Shown here: one piece after another, positions 41,896-51,863 of the stretch
Layout: the number at the start of each line of letters is the position of its first letter
Position numbering within the stretch: position 1 is the stretch's first letter
The notes under the pieces: generated by a model
What the model saw: the letters and a program-made list of their open reading frames with translations, nothing else
Database searches by the model: none
Told to the model about the DNA's origin: nothing
Program-made: the position numbers and the translations under genes
Assembly: GCF_001620065.1 (NCBI RefSeq)
Contig: NZ_LQGV01000003.1
Location: 930,001-994,000 of the forward strand
Length of the DNA stretch: 64,000 nucleotides
DNA from: Microbacterium sp. TNHR37B
GTDB taxonomy: Bacteria; Actinomycetota; Actinomycetes; Actinomycetales; Microbacteriaceae
Direction: 5' to 3'

Positions 41896-43283
41896 CCGCC
41901 TCGCCCGATACCGCCGACGTCCGCGCCGACACCCAGGTGCTGAAGGCCCTGCGGCGACTGCGGGTGCCGCAGACCCACCGCAACCGCGAGCTCTGGCTCC
42001 TGCTGTTCGCCTTCCTCCTCAACGGCGCCGCCACGGTGCTCGTCCAGTTGGGCGCGATCGGCCGGCTGGACTGGTCGTTCCTGTCGTTCTGCGGAGGCCT
42101 GGCAGCGCTCGTCCTCGCCCTCCACGTCGTCCTGCGCTTCAAGGCGCCCTCGGCCGACCCGTTCGTCGTCCCGATCGCGACCCTCTTGACGGGCCTCGGG
42201 ACGGCCATGATCTACCGGATCGACCTCGCGAAGGGGTGGGAGGGATGGACCGGGTTCTCCACGCGCCAGCTCGCGTGGTCGGCGATCGCCCTCGCGGCCG
42301 CCATCGCGATCGTCATCCTCCTCCGCAACTACCGGGTGCTGTTCCGCTACACCTACGTGTTCGGCTTCACCGGCCTGCTCCTCCTCCTCTTGCCGTTCGT
42401 GCCGGGCCTGGGCGTCAAGGCCGGCGCCGACGTCTGGGTGTCGGTGGCGGGCGTGTTCTCGTTCCAGCCGGGCGAGCTCGCCAAGATCGCCCTCGCGATC
42501 TTCTTCGCCGGCTACCTCGTCCGCACCCGGGAGGCCCTCGCCTCGGTCGGCACCCGGTTCCTCGGGGTCACCTGGCCTCGGGCCCGGGAGCTCGGACCCG
42601 TGCTCGTGGTGTGGTTCGCCTCGCTCGGGATCATCGTGCTGCAACGCGACCTCGGCACGGGCCTGCTCATCTTCGGCATGTTCATCGCGATGATCTACGT
42701 GGCGACCGGCAAGACCAGCTGGGTGCTCATCGGGGTCACCCTCGCCGTCTCCGGTGCCCTCCTCGCCGCCCAGGTGCTGCCGTACGTGAAGGCCCGCTTC
42801 ACCAACTGGCTCGACGCCTTCAACCCCGACACGATCGACGGCTCCAGCATGCAGCTGGCCAGCGGCATCTTCGGCCTCGCCCAGGGCGGCATGCTCGGTA
42901 CCGGCCTCGGCCAGGGGCGTCCCGACCTCACCCCGCTCGCCTGGAGCGACTACATCATTCCGAGCCTCGGTGAAGAGCTCGGGCTCATCGGCCTGTTCGC
43001 GATCCTGTGCCTGTACATGGTGTTCGTCAGCCGCGGCATCCGCGTGGGCATCGCGGGTCAGGACGACTTCGGGAAGCTCCTGGCGACCGGGCTGTCGTTC
43101 ACGATCGCGCTCCAGGTGTTCATCATGGTCGGCGGCGTCACGCGCCTGATTCCGCTCACCGGACTGACGACGCCGTTCCTCGCGGCCGGAGGCTCTTCGC
43201 TCGTGGCCAACTGGATGATCGTCGCCCTGCTCCTGCGCATCTCCGATGCCGTCCGCTCGCGTCCCCGGGTGGTGATCGGATGA
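41892..43283 (+). CDS. rodA: SEDS-family peptidoglycan glycosyltransferase RodA
   Basis: 463 residues from the GTG at 41892. About 12 membrane helices carry the SEDS signature (FQPGELAKIALAIFFAGYL and LPYVKARFTNWLDAFNP, then the conserved QLASGIFGLAQGGMLGTGLGQG). It polymerises lipid II together with the PBP encoded next, whose ATG overlaps its stop. Confidence 0.95.
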   Translation: MTASPDTADVRADTQVLKALRRLRVPQTHRNRELWLLLFAFLLNGAATVLVQLGAIGRLDWSFLSFCGGLAALVLALHVVLRFKAPSADPFVVPIATLLTGLGTAMIYRIDLAKGWEGWTGFSTRQLAWSAIALAAAIAIVILLRNYRVLFRYTYVFGFTGLLLLLLPFVPGLGVKAGADVWVSVAGVFSFQPGELAKIALAIFFAGYLVRTREALASVGTRFLGVTWPRARELGPVLVVWFASLGIIVLQRDLGTGLLIFGMFIAMIYVATGKTSWVLIGVTLAVSGALLAAQVLPYVKARFTNWLDAFNPDTIDGSSMQLASGIFGLAQGGMLGTGLGQGRPDLTPLAWSDYIIPSLGEELGLIGLFAILCLYMVFVSRGIRVGIAGQDDFGKLLATGLSFTIALQVFIMVGGVTRLIPLTGLTTPFLAAGGSSLVANWMIVALLLRISDAVRSRPRVVIG

Positions 43284-44737
43284 CCAAGGAACTCCGCCGG
43301 CTCAGCATCGTGATGCTCGTCATGTTCCTGGGGCTCCTCGGCGCCGTCAGCTGGATCCAGGTGGTGGCCGCGAACGAGCTGCAGGCCAATCCGCACAACA
43401 AGCGCGCCCTCTTCGACTCCTACGACGTGCAGCGCGGATCGATCTTCGCCGGCAGCGAGGTCATCGCCGCCTCCGAGCCGAGTGACGACGTCTACAGCTG
43501 GCTGCGCACCTACCCCGACGCGCAGATGTGGGCGCCGGTCACCGGCTACTTCAACCCCGAGCTCAATTCGCGCACCGGCCTGGAGAGCGCGATGAACGGC
43601 CCGCTGGCCGGCACCGGGAGCTCGCAGTTCCTCGCGCGGATCGAACGCATCGTCAGCGGTCAGCCGCCGCGCGGCTCCGACGTGATCACGACGATCGACC
43701 CGTCCCTGCAGAAGGTCGCCTACGACGCGATCAAGAAGTATCAGGGCGCCGTCATCGCGATGGAGCCGGACACGGGACGGATCCTGGCGATGGCGACGAG
43801 CCCGAGCTTCGACACGAATCTCCTCGCGGCCCACGACTCGAAATCGGTCAACGAGGAGTTCGACCGCCTCAACGCGGATCCCACGAAGCCGCTGTACAAC
43901 CGGGCGATCGGCGGGGACCTCGACCCGCCGGGATCGACGTTCAAGCTCGTCATGGTCTCCGCGGCCCTCGCCTCGGGCAAGTTCACGCCGGAGTCCACCT
44001 TCGACAACCCGGCCACGTGGACCCTGCCCGGCACGTCGACCAAGATCCACAACTTCGATCGCGGCACGTGCGGGCCGGGCAAGAAGGTGACCCTCGCCGA
44101 CGCCCTGCGCCTCAGCTGCAACATCCCCATGGCGCAGCTCGCGGTGGCCCTCGGCACCGACGCGATCCGCGCCGAGGCCGAGAAGTACGGCTTCAACACC
44201 TCGTTCGAGATCCCCCTGTCCTCGACCGCGTCGGTGTACCCGCAGGGCTTCGATCCGGCGCAGACGGCGTTGAGCGGTTTCGGCCAGAGCGATGTGCGCG
44301 CCTCCCCGTTGCAGATGGCGATGGTCTCGGCCGGGATCGCCAACGACGGGGTGGTCATGAACCCCCGCCTCGTCGACTCGGTCGTCGCCCCCGACCTCAC
44401 GGTGCAGGAGAGGTTCGACAACACCGAGTTCGGGCGGGCGCTGACCCCCGAGCAGGCGGACACCCTGACCCAGCTGATGATCGCCAATGTCAGTAACGGA
44501 GCGGCCAGCGGTGCAAGAATAGACGGCGTCGACGTCGCCGGGAAGACGGGCACAGCGGAGCACAATCCCGGCGATCCGTACACGCTCTGGTTCACCGGGT
44601 TCGCTCCCGCGGAGAACCCGGAGGTCGTCGTCGCCGTGATGGTGCAAGACGGTGGAGGACTCGGCCAGAACGGCACGAGCAACGGGATCGCGGCCCCCAT
44701 CGCGAAGAAAGTCATTGAGGCGGTGCTGAGCGAATGA
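43280..44737 (+). CDS. pbpA: Penicillin-binding protein PbpA (class B transpeptidase)
   Basis: 485 residues. A short cytoplasmic part and one membrane anchor ([18 protein letters not shown]) precede a dimerisation region and the transpeptidase domain, with STFK at 219-222 (active serine S219), SCN (LRLSCNIP) and KTGTAEH. It cross-links peptidoglycan with RodA. pknA overlaps its end (ATGA). Confidence 0.95.
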   Translation: MTKELRRLSIVMLVMFLGLLGAVSWIQVVAANELQANPHNKRALFDSYDVQRGSIFAGSEVIAASEPSDDVYSWLRTYPDAQMWAPVTGYFNPELNSRTGLESAMNGPLAGTGSSQFLARIERIVSGQPPRGSDVITTIDPSLQKVAYDAIKKYQGAVIAMEPDTGRILAMATSPSFDTNLLAAHDSKSVNEEFDRLNADPTKPLYNRAIGGDLDPPGSTFKLVMVSAALASGKFTPESTFDNPATWTLPGTSTKIHNFDRGTCGPGKKVTLADALRLSCNIPMAQLAVALGTDAIRAEAEKYGFNTSFEIPLSSTASVYPQGFDPAQTALSGFGQSDVRASPLQMAMVSAGIANDGVVMNPRLVDSVVAPDLTVQERFDNTEFGRALTPEQADTLTQLMIANVSNGAASGARIDGVDVAGKTGTAEHNPGDPYTLWFTGFAPAENPEVVVAVMVQDGGGLGQNGTSNGIAAPIAKKVIEAVLSE

Positions 44738-46509
44738 GACCGACGCAAGGTGTGAGCTTCGGCGGACGGTACGAGCTGGACTCGAGGATCGCCATCGGCG
44801 GCATGGGCGAGGTCTGGGAGGCCACCGACCACGTCATCGGCCGGACGGTCGCGATCAAGATCCTCAAAGACGAGTACATGGGCGACCCGGGCTTCCTCGA
44901 GCGTTTCCGCGCCGAGGCCCGTCACGCGGCGCTGGTCAACCACGAGGGCATCGCGAGCGTCTTCGACTACGGCGAGGAGAACGGCTCCGCCTTCCTCGTC
45001 ATGGAGCTCGTGCCGGGCGAAGCACTCTCCACCATCCTCGAGCGCGAGGGCTCGCTGTCCACCGACAAGACCCTCGACATCGTCGCTCAGACCGCCTCGG
45101 CGCTGCAGGCCGCCCACGCCGCGGGGCTCGTGCACCGCGACATCAAGCCCGGGAACCTGCTCATCACCCCCGACGGCCGCGTCAAGATCACCGACTTCGG
45201 CATCGCCCGCATCGCCGACCAGGTTCCGCTGACCGCCACCGGTCAGGTCATGGGAACGGTCCAGTACCTCTCTCCCGAGCAGGCCTCCGGCCACGCGGCG
45301 TCTCCCGCGACCGACACCTACTCCCTCGGCATCGTCGCCTATGAGAGCCTGGCCGGAAAGCGTCCGTTCACCGGCGAGTCGCAAGTGGCGATCGCCATGG
45401 CGCAGATCAACGACGTCCCGCCGCCGCTGCCGGCCACCGTCGCCGAACCGGTGCAGAACTTCGTGATGAGCATGATCGCGAAGAAGCCGGAGGATCGCCC
45501 CGCCACCGCGTCGGCCGTCGCGCGGGCCGCGACCGCGCTGCGACGCGGCGATGTCGCCGGTGCAGCCGCCATCGTCCCCGCCATCGCGGGGAGCACCCCC
45601 GTCGACGAGGTCACCCAGCTCCTCACCGGTGGTCTCGGAGGAACCGAGGCCACGCGCCTGCTGCCCACCACGGCCGCCGTCGATGCGCCGGCCCCGCCGA
45701 CGGAGGAGAAGAAGCGCAAGCGGAGCCCGTGGACGTGGCCGCTCGTCGCGCTCATCGCGCTGCTGCTCATCGTCCTCGCCGGCACGGTCTTCACGCTCCT
45801 CAACAACAACGGCGAGCCGGACCCGACGCCCAGCAGCCCGTCGCCGAGCAGCCCCTCCGCGCCGCCGTCCACACCGCCCACCTCTCCGAGCGCAGAGCCG
45901 ACGAGCGTCGCGGTCGACAGCCTCGGCCTCCGGGGCAAGACGTGCGACGTCGCGCTGCAGCTCGTCGAGGACGAAGGCCTCACGAACGCCACGTGCGAGA
46001 CCGGTGACGCCGCCACGAAGGAGAGCGACGTCGGAAAGGTGTACGAGTACAGCCCCCAGGGCAATGTGAAGTTCGAGGAGTCGTTCGTCATGCGCGCCTA
46101 CGGTCCCGTGACCGCGCTGGAGCAGCCGGGTGCCGCGACCATCCAGGACGACACCGGCAACGCCGTCGACTCGGTGGAGGCCGGCGGCACGGCCTACATC
46201 GGCTGGCCGACCAACTATCAGTGCGCGGCCGGCGGTGTGATCTCCACGTACGAGATCTCGCTGACGAACGGAACGTTCAACGTCTCGGGTTCCCCGTCGA
46301 AGGCCAACTTCGGCCTGTCCGACATGCCCGTCGCGGTCACCGTGACCGGAGGCGTCGGGAGCCGGCTCAGCGTCACCTATACCGTGACCTGCACCAACGG
46401 CGACAACGAGCAGGTTTCGCCGTCCGCCCCCACCGCCGAGGCACGGATCGTCGCGGCACCGTCTCCCGATCCGGAGCCGTCCGAGGAGGGCGGGGACACC
46501 ACCCCCTGA
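44734..46509 (+). CDS. pknA: Ser/Thr protein kinase PknA-like with extracytoplasmic PASTA-like domain
   Basis: 591 residues. Kinase domain at about 12-275: Gly loop IGGMGEVW, K42 in AIKILK, catalytic D137 in [11 protein letters not shown], and DFGIARI. A cytoplasmic linker, a transmembrane helix (about 335-358) and a Ser/Pro-rich spacer follow, then one PASTA-like domain ([20 protein letters not shown]) and an extra beta domain ending in an acidic tail. The external part is larger than in mycobacterial PknA, which lacks PASTA. Confidence 0.92.
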   Translation: MRPTQGVSFGGRYELDSRIAIGGMGEVWEATDHVIGRTVAIKILKDEYMGDPGFLERFRAEARHAALVNHEGIASVFDYGEENGSAFLVMELVPGEALSTILEREGSLSTDKTLDIVAQTASALQAAHAAGLVHRDIKPGNLLITPDGRVKITDFGIARIADQVPLTATGQVMGTVQYLSPEQASGHAASPATDTYSLGIVAYESLAGKRPFTGESQVAIAMAQINDVPPPLPATVAEPVQNFVMSMIAKKPEDRPATASAVARAATALRRGDVAGAAAIVPAIAGSTPVDEVTQLLTGGLGGTEATRLLPTTAAVDAPAPPTEEKKRKRSPWTWPLVALIALLLIVLAGTVFTLLNNNGEPDPTPSSPSPSSPSAPPSTPPTSPSAEPTSVAVDSLGLRGKTCDVALQLVEDEGLTNATCETGDAATKESDVGKVYEYSPQGNVKFEESFVMRAYGPVTALEQPGAATIQDDTGNAVDSVEAGGTAYIGWPTNYQCAAGGVISTYEISLTNGTFNVSGSPSKANFGLSDMPVAVTVTGGVGSRLSVTYTVTCTNGDNEQVSPSAPTAEARIVAAPSPDPEPSEEGGDTTP

Positions 46510-46578
46510 CAGAGGTCACGTCCACCATCGTCCCAGCGAGGGTCGGTTAGGCTGGCGAGGTTCAGCACAGGGAGTGAA

Positions 46579-48279
46579 GTGTCAGCAGAGCCGCGCGTGC
46601 TTTCCGGTCGTTACCGCATCGACGAGCTCGTCGGTCGCGGCGGAATGGCGACCGTGTACCGCGGGCACGACCTCACCCTCGGCCGCACCGTCGCCATCAA
46701 GATCCTGAAGACCGAACTGGCGGCCGACAGCGCGTTCCGCACGCGCTTCCGCCTGGAAGCCCAGGCGGCCTCGCGGATGTCGCACCCCGCCATCGTGCGG
46801 GTCTACGACGCGGGTGAAGACGTCGAGACGGCCGAAGACGGCACCACGCGGGCCGTTCCGTACATCGTCATGGAGCTCGTCCGGGGTCACCTCCTCAAAG
46901 ACATCATCTCGGCCGGACCCGTCAGCGTCGCCGACGCGATCCGCTACACCGACGGCATCCTCGAGGCGCTCGAGTACTCCCACCGCGCGGGCGTCGTGCA
47001 TCGCGACATCAAGCCGGGCAACGTCATGGTGACCGAGCAGGGGCAGGTGAAGGTGATGGACTTCGGCATCGCCCGAGCCGTCTCCGATTCCTCGTCGACC
47101 GTCGCCGAGACGACCGCCATCATCGGCACTGCATCGTACTTCTCGCCCGAGCAGGCCAAGGGCGAGCCGGTCGATGCCCGCGCCGACCTGTACTCCGCCG
47201 GGGTGGTGCTGTACGAGCTGCTCACCGGGCGCCCGCCGTTCCGCGGAGACACTCCGGTCGCGGTGGCCTACCAGCACGTGAGCGAAGCGCCGGTTCCTCC
47301 CTCCGACCTGGTGGCCGCCGTCCCGCGCTCCCTCGACTCTGTCGTCCTCCGCGCGCTCGCGAAAGACCCGTATCAGCGGTTCGCCGACGCTGCCTCGTTC
47401 CGGCACGCCCTCGATGCGACGGGTGACGGCAAGACACCCACCAAGCGCCAGGTCGGCGCCCTCCACAGCGAGCTGTACGGGGCCAACCCGCGACAGGCGG
47501 CGGAGACAGCTCGGTCGCTGCGCCAGCTCAGCACTGACACGACGATGCGCCGTACCCAGACGGGCCCGCCGGTCGCGTGGATCTGGACCGGCGTGGCCGT
47601 TCTCGCGGCCCTGCTGATCTCGGTGTTCATCTGGGTGATCGCCAGCCGTCCGCAGCCGACGCTCCCCGAGAACGTGCGGAAGGTCCCGGACATCGTCGAG
47701 ATGGCGTGGGATCGCGCCGAGAAGGAGCTCGTGGCGAACGATCTCGAAGCCACGAAGGTCGAGGAGAACAGCGACACCGTCGCGGCCGGCAATGTGATCC
47801 GCACCGATCCGATCGCAGGAACCCGCGTCGAGCCGGGCGAGGAGATCACGGTCTACGTCTCGACCGGCCAGAAGCTTGCCACCGTGCCCAGATTGGAGAA
47901 CCTCTCCCGCACCGAGGCGACGGCCGCCCTCGACGACGCCGGCCTGACCCTGGGCACCGTCACGACGCGCAACGACCCCAAGCTCGCCGCCGACACCGTC
48001 ATCTCGGCGAGCCTCGACGAGGGCGCGGAGGTCGCGGTGGGGACGAGCGTCAACGTCGTGGTCGCCAGCGGCAAGGTCACCGTCGTGGACATGTCCGGCT
48101 ACAGCGTCGACGCCGCGGAACGCGCGCTCGAAGCCGATGATCTCGGCCTCACGGCGAACGTGATCGAGGATGCGAACTGCGCCGGCAATCCCGACGCTCC
48201 CATCGTCAAGTCGCAGTCGGCCGTCGGTGACGTCGCGATCGGATCGACGATCGATCTGGTCGTCTGCACCGGATCCTGA
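46579..48279 (+). CDS. pknB: Ser/Thr protein kinase PknB with three PASTA domains
   Basis: 566 residues from the GTG at 46579, with AGGGAG upstream. Kinase domain with K41, D143 in [11 protein letters not shown] and DFGIARA. Transmembrane helix at about 333-355, then three PASTA domains (starting near VRKVPDIVEMAW, LATVPRLENLS and VTVVDMSGYSV) that sense muropeptides or lipid II. A TAGGCT box (46549-46554) in the 69-bp gap may give pknB extra promoter activity. The third PASTA ends directly at the C-terminus. Confidence 0.95.
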   Translation: MSAEPRVLSGRYRIDELVGRGGMATVYRGHDLTLGRTVAIKILKTELAADSAFRTRFRLEAQAASRMSHPAIVRVYDAGEDVETAEDGTTRAVPYIVMELVRGHLLKDIISAGPVSVADAIRYTDGILEALEYSHRAGVVHRDIKPGNVMVTEQGQVKVMDFGIARAVSDSSSTVAETTAIIGTASYFSPEQAKGEPVDARADLYSAGVVLYELLTGRPPFRGDTPVAVAYQHVSEAPVPPSDLVAAVPRSLDSVVLRALAKDPYQRFADAASFRHALDATGDGKTPTKRQVGALHSELYGANPRQAAETARSLRQLSTDTTMRRTQTGPPVAWIWTGVAVLAALLISVFIWVIASRPQPTLPENVRKVPDIVEMAWDRAEKELVANDLEATKVEENSDTVAAGNVIRTDPIAGTRVEPGEEITVYVSTGQKLATVPRLENLSRTEATAALDDAGLTLGTVTTRNDPKLAADTVISASLDEGAEVAVGTSVNVVVASGKVTVVDMSGYSVDAAERALEADDLGLTANVIEDANCAGNPDAPIVKSQSAVGDVAIGSTIDLVVCTGS

Positions 48280-48305
48280 TCCGGTCCGCCTCCGACGTCC
48301 TGTCC

Positions 48306-48968
48306 TCAGCCGCCCTGTCCATGCGGGCGCAGCTCGGCACCGCGCGCGGCCGCTCCGGAGAGCCCGATGCTCTCGAGCCAGTTCCCCAGCAGGCGGTACC
48401 CGCCCTCGGTGAGGACGCTCTCGGGATGGAACTGCACGCCGTGGAGCGGCAGCATCGTGTGCGCGATCGCCATCACCACGCCGGCGCTCGTCCGCGCCGT
48501 GACGACGAGCTCCGGCGGAAGGGTCTCCCGCACCACCGCCAGGGAGTGGTAGCGCGTGGCCGCGAACGGATTGGGCAGCCCGTCGAACAGTGCCACCGTC
48601 TCGTCGTGGTGCACCTCGGACGTCATGCCGTGCAGGAGCTCCGGCGCGTGGGTGACCGTCGCTCCGAACGCGACGGCAAGGGACTGGTGTCCGAGACAGA
48701 CTCCGAGGAGCGGCGTCCCGGCCGACGCCGCCGCCCGCACGACCGCGACCGACGCCCCCGCGCGCTCGGGCGTGCCCGGACCCGGCGAGACGAGTACGCC
48801 GTCGTGGCCGGCGATCGCTGCGACGGGGTCGTGGATCTCATCCGACTCGACCACCGAGACGCGCGCACCGAGCTCTCTCAGGTAGCCGATCAGCGTGTGG
48901 ACGAAGCTGTCGTGATTGTCGACGACGAGGACGGAGCGAGCGGGTGCCGCGGGAGTGTCCTCAGCCAC
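48306..48968 (-). CDS. Aminodeoxychorismate/anthranilate synthase glutamine amidotransferase subunit
   Basis: 220 residues from a GTG at 48968. It is a class I glutamine amidotransferase: LVVDNHDSFVHTL, the oxyanion loop SPGPGTPE, nucleophile cysteine in GVCLGHQSL, and catalytic His/Glu in GVQFHPESV. It supplies ammonia for p-aminobenzoate (PabA) or anthranilate (TrpG). Adjacency to pknB is the usual actinobacterial arrangement. It is convergent with pknB and downstream of the small membrane protein gene (8-bp overlap). Confidence 0.92.
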   Translation of the reverse strand: MAEDTPAAPARSVLVVDNHDSFVHTLIGYLRELGARVSVVESDEIHDPVAAIAGHDGVLVSPGPGTPERAGASVAVVRAAASAGTPLLGVCLGHQSLAVAFGATVTHAPELLHGMTSEVHHDETVALFDGLPNPFAATRYHSLAVVRETLPPELVVTARTSAGVVMAIAHTMLPLHGVQFHPESVLTEGGYRLLGNWLESIGLSGAAARGAELRPHGQGG

Positions 48969-49119
48969 CGATGGTGGAGTCCTGCGGCGAGATGAACTGC
49001 GAAGCCCAGGGGAAGACGTACCAGAACAAGCCGTAGAGAGCCGCCGCGATCAGTGCGATCACGATGATCACCCGGAGCCACACGGGCCCGGGCAGGAGAC
49101 GCCACAGTGCACCGTACAT
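48961..49119 (-). CDS. Small membrane protein, 52 residues
   Basis: The ATG at 49117-49119 overlaps the sortase stop (TGATG), and the 3' end overlaps the next gene by 8 bp. One transmembrane helix (WLRVIIVIALIAAALYGLFWYVFPW) and a short polar tail ending SPQDSTIGG. Its conserved position between a sortase and pabA/trpG suggests a helper to the sortase or cell-wall machinery. The role is unknown. Confidence 0.75.
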   Translation of the reverse strand: MYGALWRLLPGPVWLRVIIVIALIAAALYGLFWYVFPWASQFISPQDSTIGG

Positions 49120-49868
49120 CAGGCGGTCTCTCCTTCGGTCAGGGAGGCGGGGGGTCCGTCCGAGCGAGGCGTGAAGTCCTCGAACAGGGCGTAGGCGATG
49201 ATCCGCTCGAGCATGTTGAACTTCGGAGCGCAGCTCGTGAGCGTCAGGTAGCGTCCGTCCGCGTCCATTCCCACCTGCTGGGGCACCGGAAGCAGCACGT
49301 CGACCTGGGTGTCCTGCACGTACTCGAGGTTGCGGAACCGGTAGGTGTACCAGCCGGCCTTGGTCTCGATCACGATCGCGTCGCCGACGACGAGCTTGTC
49401 GATGGGGTCGAAGGGCGCACCCGAGGTCCACCGGTGGGCGGCGTAGACCGTGTTCCCCTCTTCACCGGGCATCGCGGTGTCGGGGTAGTGCCCGATCTCA
49501 CCCTGGTCGAGGATGTCGGGTCGGGTGACTCCTCCGGCGATCGTGAACTTCCACTTCTCGCCGAAACGAGGGATCCGCATCACGCCGAACTCATCGCCGT
49601 GCTTCGGCTGGTCCAACACCGGGATCGCCGGTGCACCGGCGGGGGGAGCCGGGTCGGGCTGATACTCCTGCGCCCACGACGTGACGAGGTCATCGGCCTC
49701 GGCCTGCTTCTGCGACCCGATGATCCAGTCGCCGATCCACATCTGCCACGAGACGTAGAGCAGCGCCACAACCCCCGCCGTGATGAGCAACTCGCCGAGA
49801 ACACCGACGAACGTCACCCGCCGCCGAGGCCTCCGCGCGCGCGACGAAACTCCGCTTACTTCCCCCAC
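49119..49868 (-). CDS. Class E-type sortase
   Basis: About 249 residues from a GTG at 49868; an upstream ATG at 49901 or a GTG at 49817 are alternatives. An N-terminal membrane helix (VTFVGVLGELLITAGVVALLYVSWQMW) anchors a catalytic beta-barrel. The active-site histidine is in VYAAHRWTSG, the cysteine in LTLTSCAPKF, and the arginine follows (ERIIAY). It anchors secreted proteins to peptidoglycan. The LPGTG surface protein at 32214-39206 is a candidate client, though class E enzymes usually prefer LAxTG. Confidence 0.88.
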   Translation of the reverse strand: MGEVSGVSSRARRPRRRVTFVGVLGELLITAGVVALLYVSWQMWIGDWIIGSQKQAEADDLVTSWAQEYQPDPAPPAGAPAIPVLDQPKHGDEFGVMRIPRFGEKWKFTIAGGVTRPDILDQGEIGHYPDTAMPGEEGNTVYAAHRWTSGAPFDPIDKLVVGDAIVIETKAGWYTYRFRNLEYVQDTQVDVLLPVPQQVGMDADGRYLTLTSCAPKFNMLERIIAYALFEDFTPRSDGPPASLTEGETA

Positions 49869-49911
49869 ACCCGCGATTGTGCCACACCATGTGCTGAACA
49901 TCACCTGACGA

Positions 49912-49917
49912 TAGGAT
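49912..49917 (+). promoter_or_regulatory. -10 box of crgA (leaderless)
   Basis: TAGGAT lies exactly six bases before the crgA ATG at 49924. Confidence 0.5.
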
Positions 49918-49923
49918 CGTCGC

Positions 49924-50166
49924 ATGGCACGTTCAGGCAACGACGAAGACCCGATCGTCGAGCAGCGCGACGGCGAGCAGGCACCCAATCCGGTGTGGTT
50001 CAAGCCGATCATGCTCGGACTCATGATCATCGGCCTCGTGTGGGTGATCGTGTATTACCTCAGCGGGTCGAACCAGTTCCCCATCCCCGGCGCCGGGGGG
50101 TGGAACCTCGTCATCGGCTTCGGCATCGCGTTCGTCGGGTTCCTGATGACCACACGCTGGCGCTGA
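49924..50166 (+). CDS. crgA: Cell division protein CrgA
   Basis: 80 residues. A short charged N-terminus is followed by NPVWFKPIMLGLMIIGLVWV and a second helix ending GFLMTTRWR, with a SGSNQFPIPGAG loop between them, the hallmark of CrgA. It recruits septal peptidoglycan synthesis proteins to the divisome. Divergent from the sortase gene. Confidence 0.95.
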   Translation: MARSGNDEDPIVEQRDGEQAPNPVWFKPIMLGLMIIGLVWVIVYYLSGSNQFPIPGAGGWNLVIGFGIAFVGFLMTTRWR

Positions 50167-50242
50167 CCGGGATTCCGCGCGGTTACGCCCTCCACAGGCG
50201 GTTCCACAGGTGTGAATGACACCGGTGTAATTCATCCCCATC

Positions 50243-50263
50243 TGTGGATGAAGCTGTGGATAA
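50243..50263 (-). other. Pair of DnaA-box-like sites
   Basis: TGTGGATGA (50243-50251, one mismatch) and TGTGGATAA (50255-50263, perfect complement of TTATCCACA) are spaced 12 bp apart. They lie between crgA and the rhomboid gene. CCACAGG half-sites occur just upstream. oriC itself should be more than 14 kb away, so they may titrate DnaA or regulate nearby genes. Confidence 0.45.
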
Positions 50264-50279
50264 CCTCGCTCGGGGTCGC

Positions 50280-51146
50280 TCAGATGTAGAGCAGCGCAGG
50301 GATCGCGAGGAGCGCCAGCAGACCGACCCCGGTCGCGCCCAGCAGCAGTTTCTGCGTCCGCTGCTGACGGATCGCGCGCGTGCGGGCGAAGATCACCCCC
50401 ACGAGGGCACCGACGAGACCTCCGCCGATGTGCGCCTGCCACGAGATGTTCGATCCGGGCAGGAAGGTGATCACGAGGTTCAGTCCCAGGAGCACCGCGA
50501 TCGCCGTGACGTTGGCACCGAGGTGACGGCCGATGACGAACATCGCACCCAGGAGACCCCAGACCGCACCGGATGCCCCGACCACCCAGGTGCCAGGTGC
50601 GAGGAGAGCAACGAGCACCGAGCCGCCGAGGGCGCTCAGCAGGTACAGCGCGGTGAACCGCCACCGCCCGAGGAGGGGTTCGAGACTGCGTCCGAGCGCC
50701 CACAGCGCGAGCATGTTCAGCGCGACGTGCCAGATGCTCGCGTGGACGAGCGTGACCGTCAGCAATCGCCACGGCTGCAGGTTCGGGCCGGGGAGCACGA
50801 ACACGCTGTTGAAGGCGAGCCACCACTCGACCTGGCCGCCGACCCGGGGGATCAGGCTCACGAGGTAGAGCAGTGAGGTGAGGGCGACGATCGCGTAGGT
50901 GACGACGGGCGTCCCGTCGGAGCGACGCATCGCCCGCACCGCACGTGTGCCGCGCGACGGTCGCGTGGCCTTCACTGTCTTCTGCTGCTCGCGCAGACAC
51001 TCCGGGCAGATGACGCCGACAGGCATCTGCGTCTGGCACTCGGGGCAGATCGTGCGCGTGCAACGCTGGCACAGCACGAAGCTCTGCCGGTCGGGGTGCC
51101 GATAGCAGAAGTTGTCGGGGTTGGCCCGGAGGTCGGGATTCGTCAC
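50280..51146 (-). CDS. Rhomboid family intramembrane serine protease with N-terminal zinc ribbon
   Basis: 288 residues from a GTG at 51146. The first 60 residues carry paired cysteines (CYRH, CQRC, CPEC, CPEC) forming a B-box-like zinc module. Six membrane helices follow, with the catalytic serine in VVGASGAVWGLLG and the histidine in AHIGGGLVGALVG. It cleaves membrane proteins within the bilayer. It is downstream of the cyclophilin gene in the same direction. Confidence 0.92.
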   Translation of the reverse strand: MTNPDLRANPDNFCYRHPDRQSFVLCQRCTRTICPECQTQMPVGVICPECLREQQKTVKATRPSRGTRAVRAMRRSDGTPVVTYAIVALTSLLYLVSLIPRVGGQVEWWLAFNSVFVLPGPNLQPWRLLTVTLVHASIWHVALNMLALWALGRSLEPLLGRWRFTALYLLSALGGSVLVALLAPGTWVVGASGAVWGLLGAMFVIGRHLGANVTAIAVLLGLNLVITFLPGSNISWQAHIGGGLVGALVGVIFARTRAIRQQRTQKLLLGATGVGLLALLAIPALLYI

Positions 51147-51171
51147 GCGAGCGGAGCGCGGGTGCGTCGGG

Positions 51172-51729
51172 TCAGGCCGCGACGACGTCGATCGAGGAGA
51201 TCACGACCGGCTCGACGGGGCGGTCTCCGGCGCCGGTGGGCACGGCGGAGATGGCATCGACCACGGCGCGCGATGCGTCGTCGGCGACCTCGCCGAAGAT
51301 CGTGTGCTTGCCATTGAGCCACGGAGTGGGATCGGTCGTGATGAAGAACTGCGAACCGTTCGTGCCCTCCGCCTGACCGGTGATGGCGTTGCGGCGAAGA
51401 CCGGCGTTGGCCATGGCCAGCAGGTACGGGGAGCCGAAGGTGAGCTCCGGGTGGATCTCGTCGTTGAACGTGTAGCCCGGGCCGCCGACTCCCTGGCCGA
51501 GCGGGTCGCCGCCCTGGATCATGAAGTTCGGGATGATGCGGTGGAAGACGACGTCGGTGTAGAGCGGTCCCTCACCGGGCTTGCCCGTGGCGGGGTGGGT
51601 CCACTCCTGCGTGCCGTCGGCGAGACCGGTGAAGTTCTTCACGGTGCGCGGGGCGTGGTCTCCGAAGAGGTTGACGACGATATCGCCGTGGTTGGTGTGG
51701 ATCGTCGCGACTGCGGTGTGGATGGGCAT
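51172..51729 (-). CDS. Peptidyl-prolyl cis-trans isomerase, cyclophilin type
   Basis: 185 residues from the ATG at 51727-51729 (an ATG nine bases upstream is possible). Cyclophilin motifs are VVFHRIIPNFMIQGGDP, GSQFFITTDPTPWLNGKHTIFGEV and GYTFNDEIHPELTF. There is no signal peptide, so it is cytosolic. It catalyses prolyl isomerisation in protein folding. TATCTT (complement of 51781-51786) is a possible -10 box. Confidence 0.94.
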   Translation of the reverse strand: MPIHTAVATIHTNHGDIVVNLFGDHAPRTVKNFTGLADGTQEWTHPATGKPGEGPLYTDVVFHRIIPNFMIQGGDPLGQGVGGPGYTFNDEIHPELTFGSPYLLAMANAGLRRNAITGQAEGTNGSQFFITTDPTPWLNGKHTIFGEVADDASRAVVDAISAVPTGAGDRPVEPVVISSIDVVAA

Positions 51730-51863
51730 GCTCACCATTCTCCCACCTGTCAACCCCTGGCGTGTCGCTGGTGGTCTGGCAAGATAAGGAACACGGGATA
51801 TCAGTTCGTATGGACAACCGTTCATTGACGCACCCAGACGAGACCCAGACGAGGGAGGGCTCC

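Noticed and set aside
50200..50280. Chromosomal origin of replication
   Set aside because: Only two clear DnaA boxes and no AT-rich unwinding region. The gene order places oriC beyond recF, outside the window.
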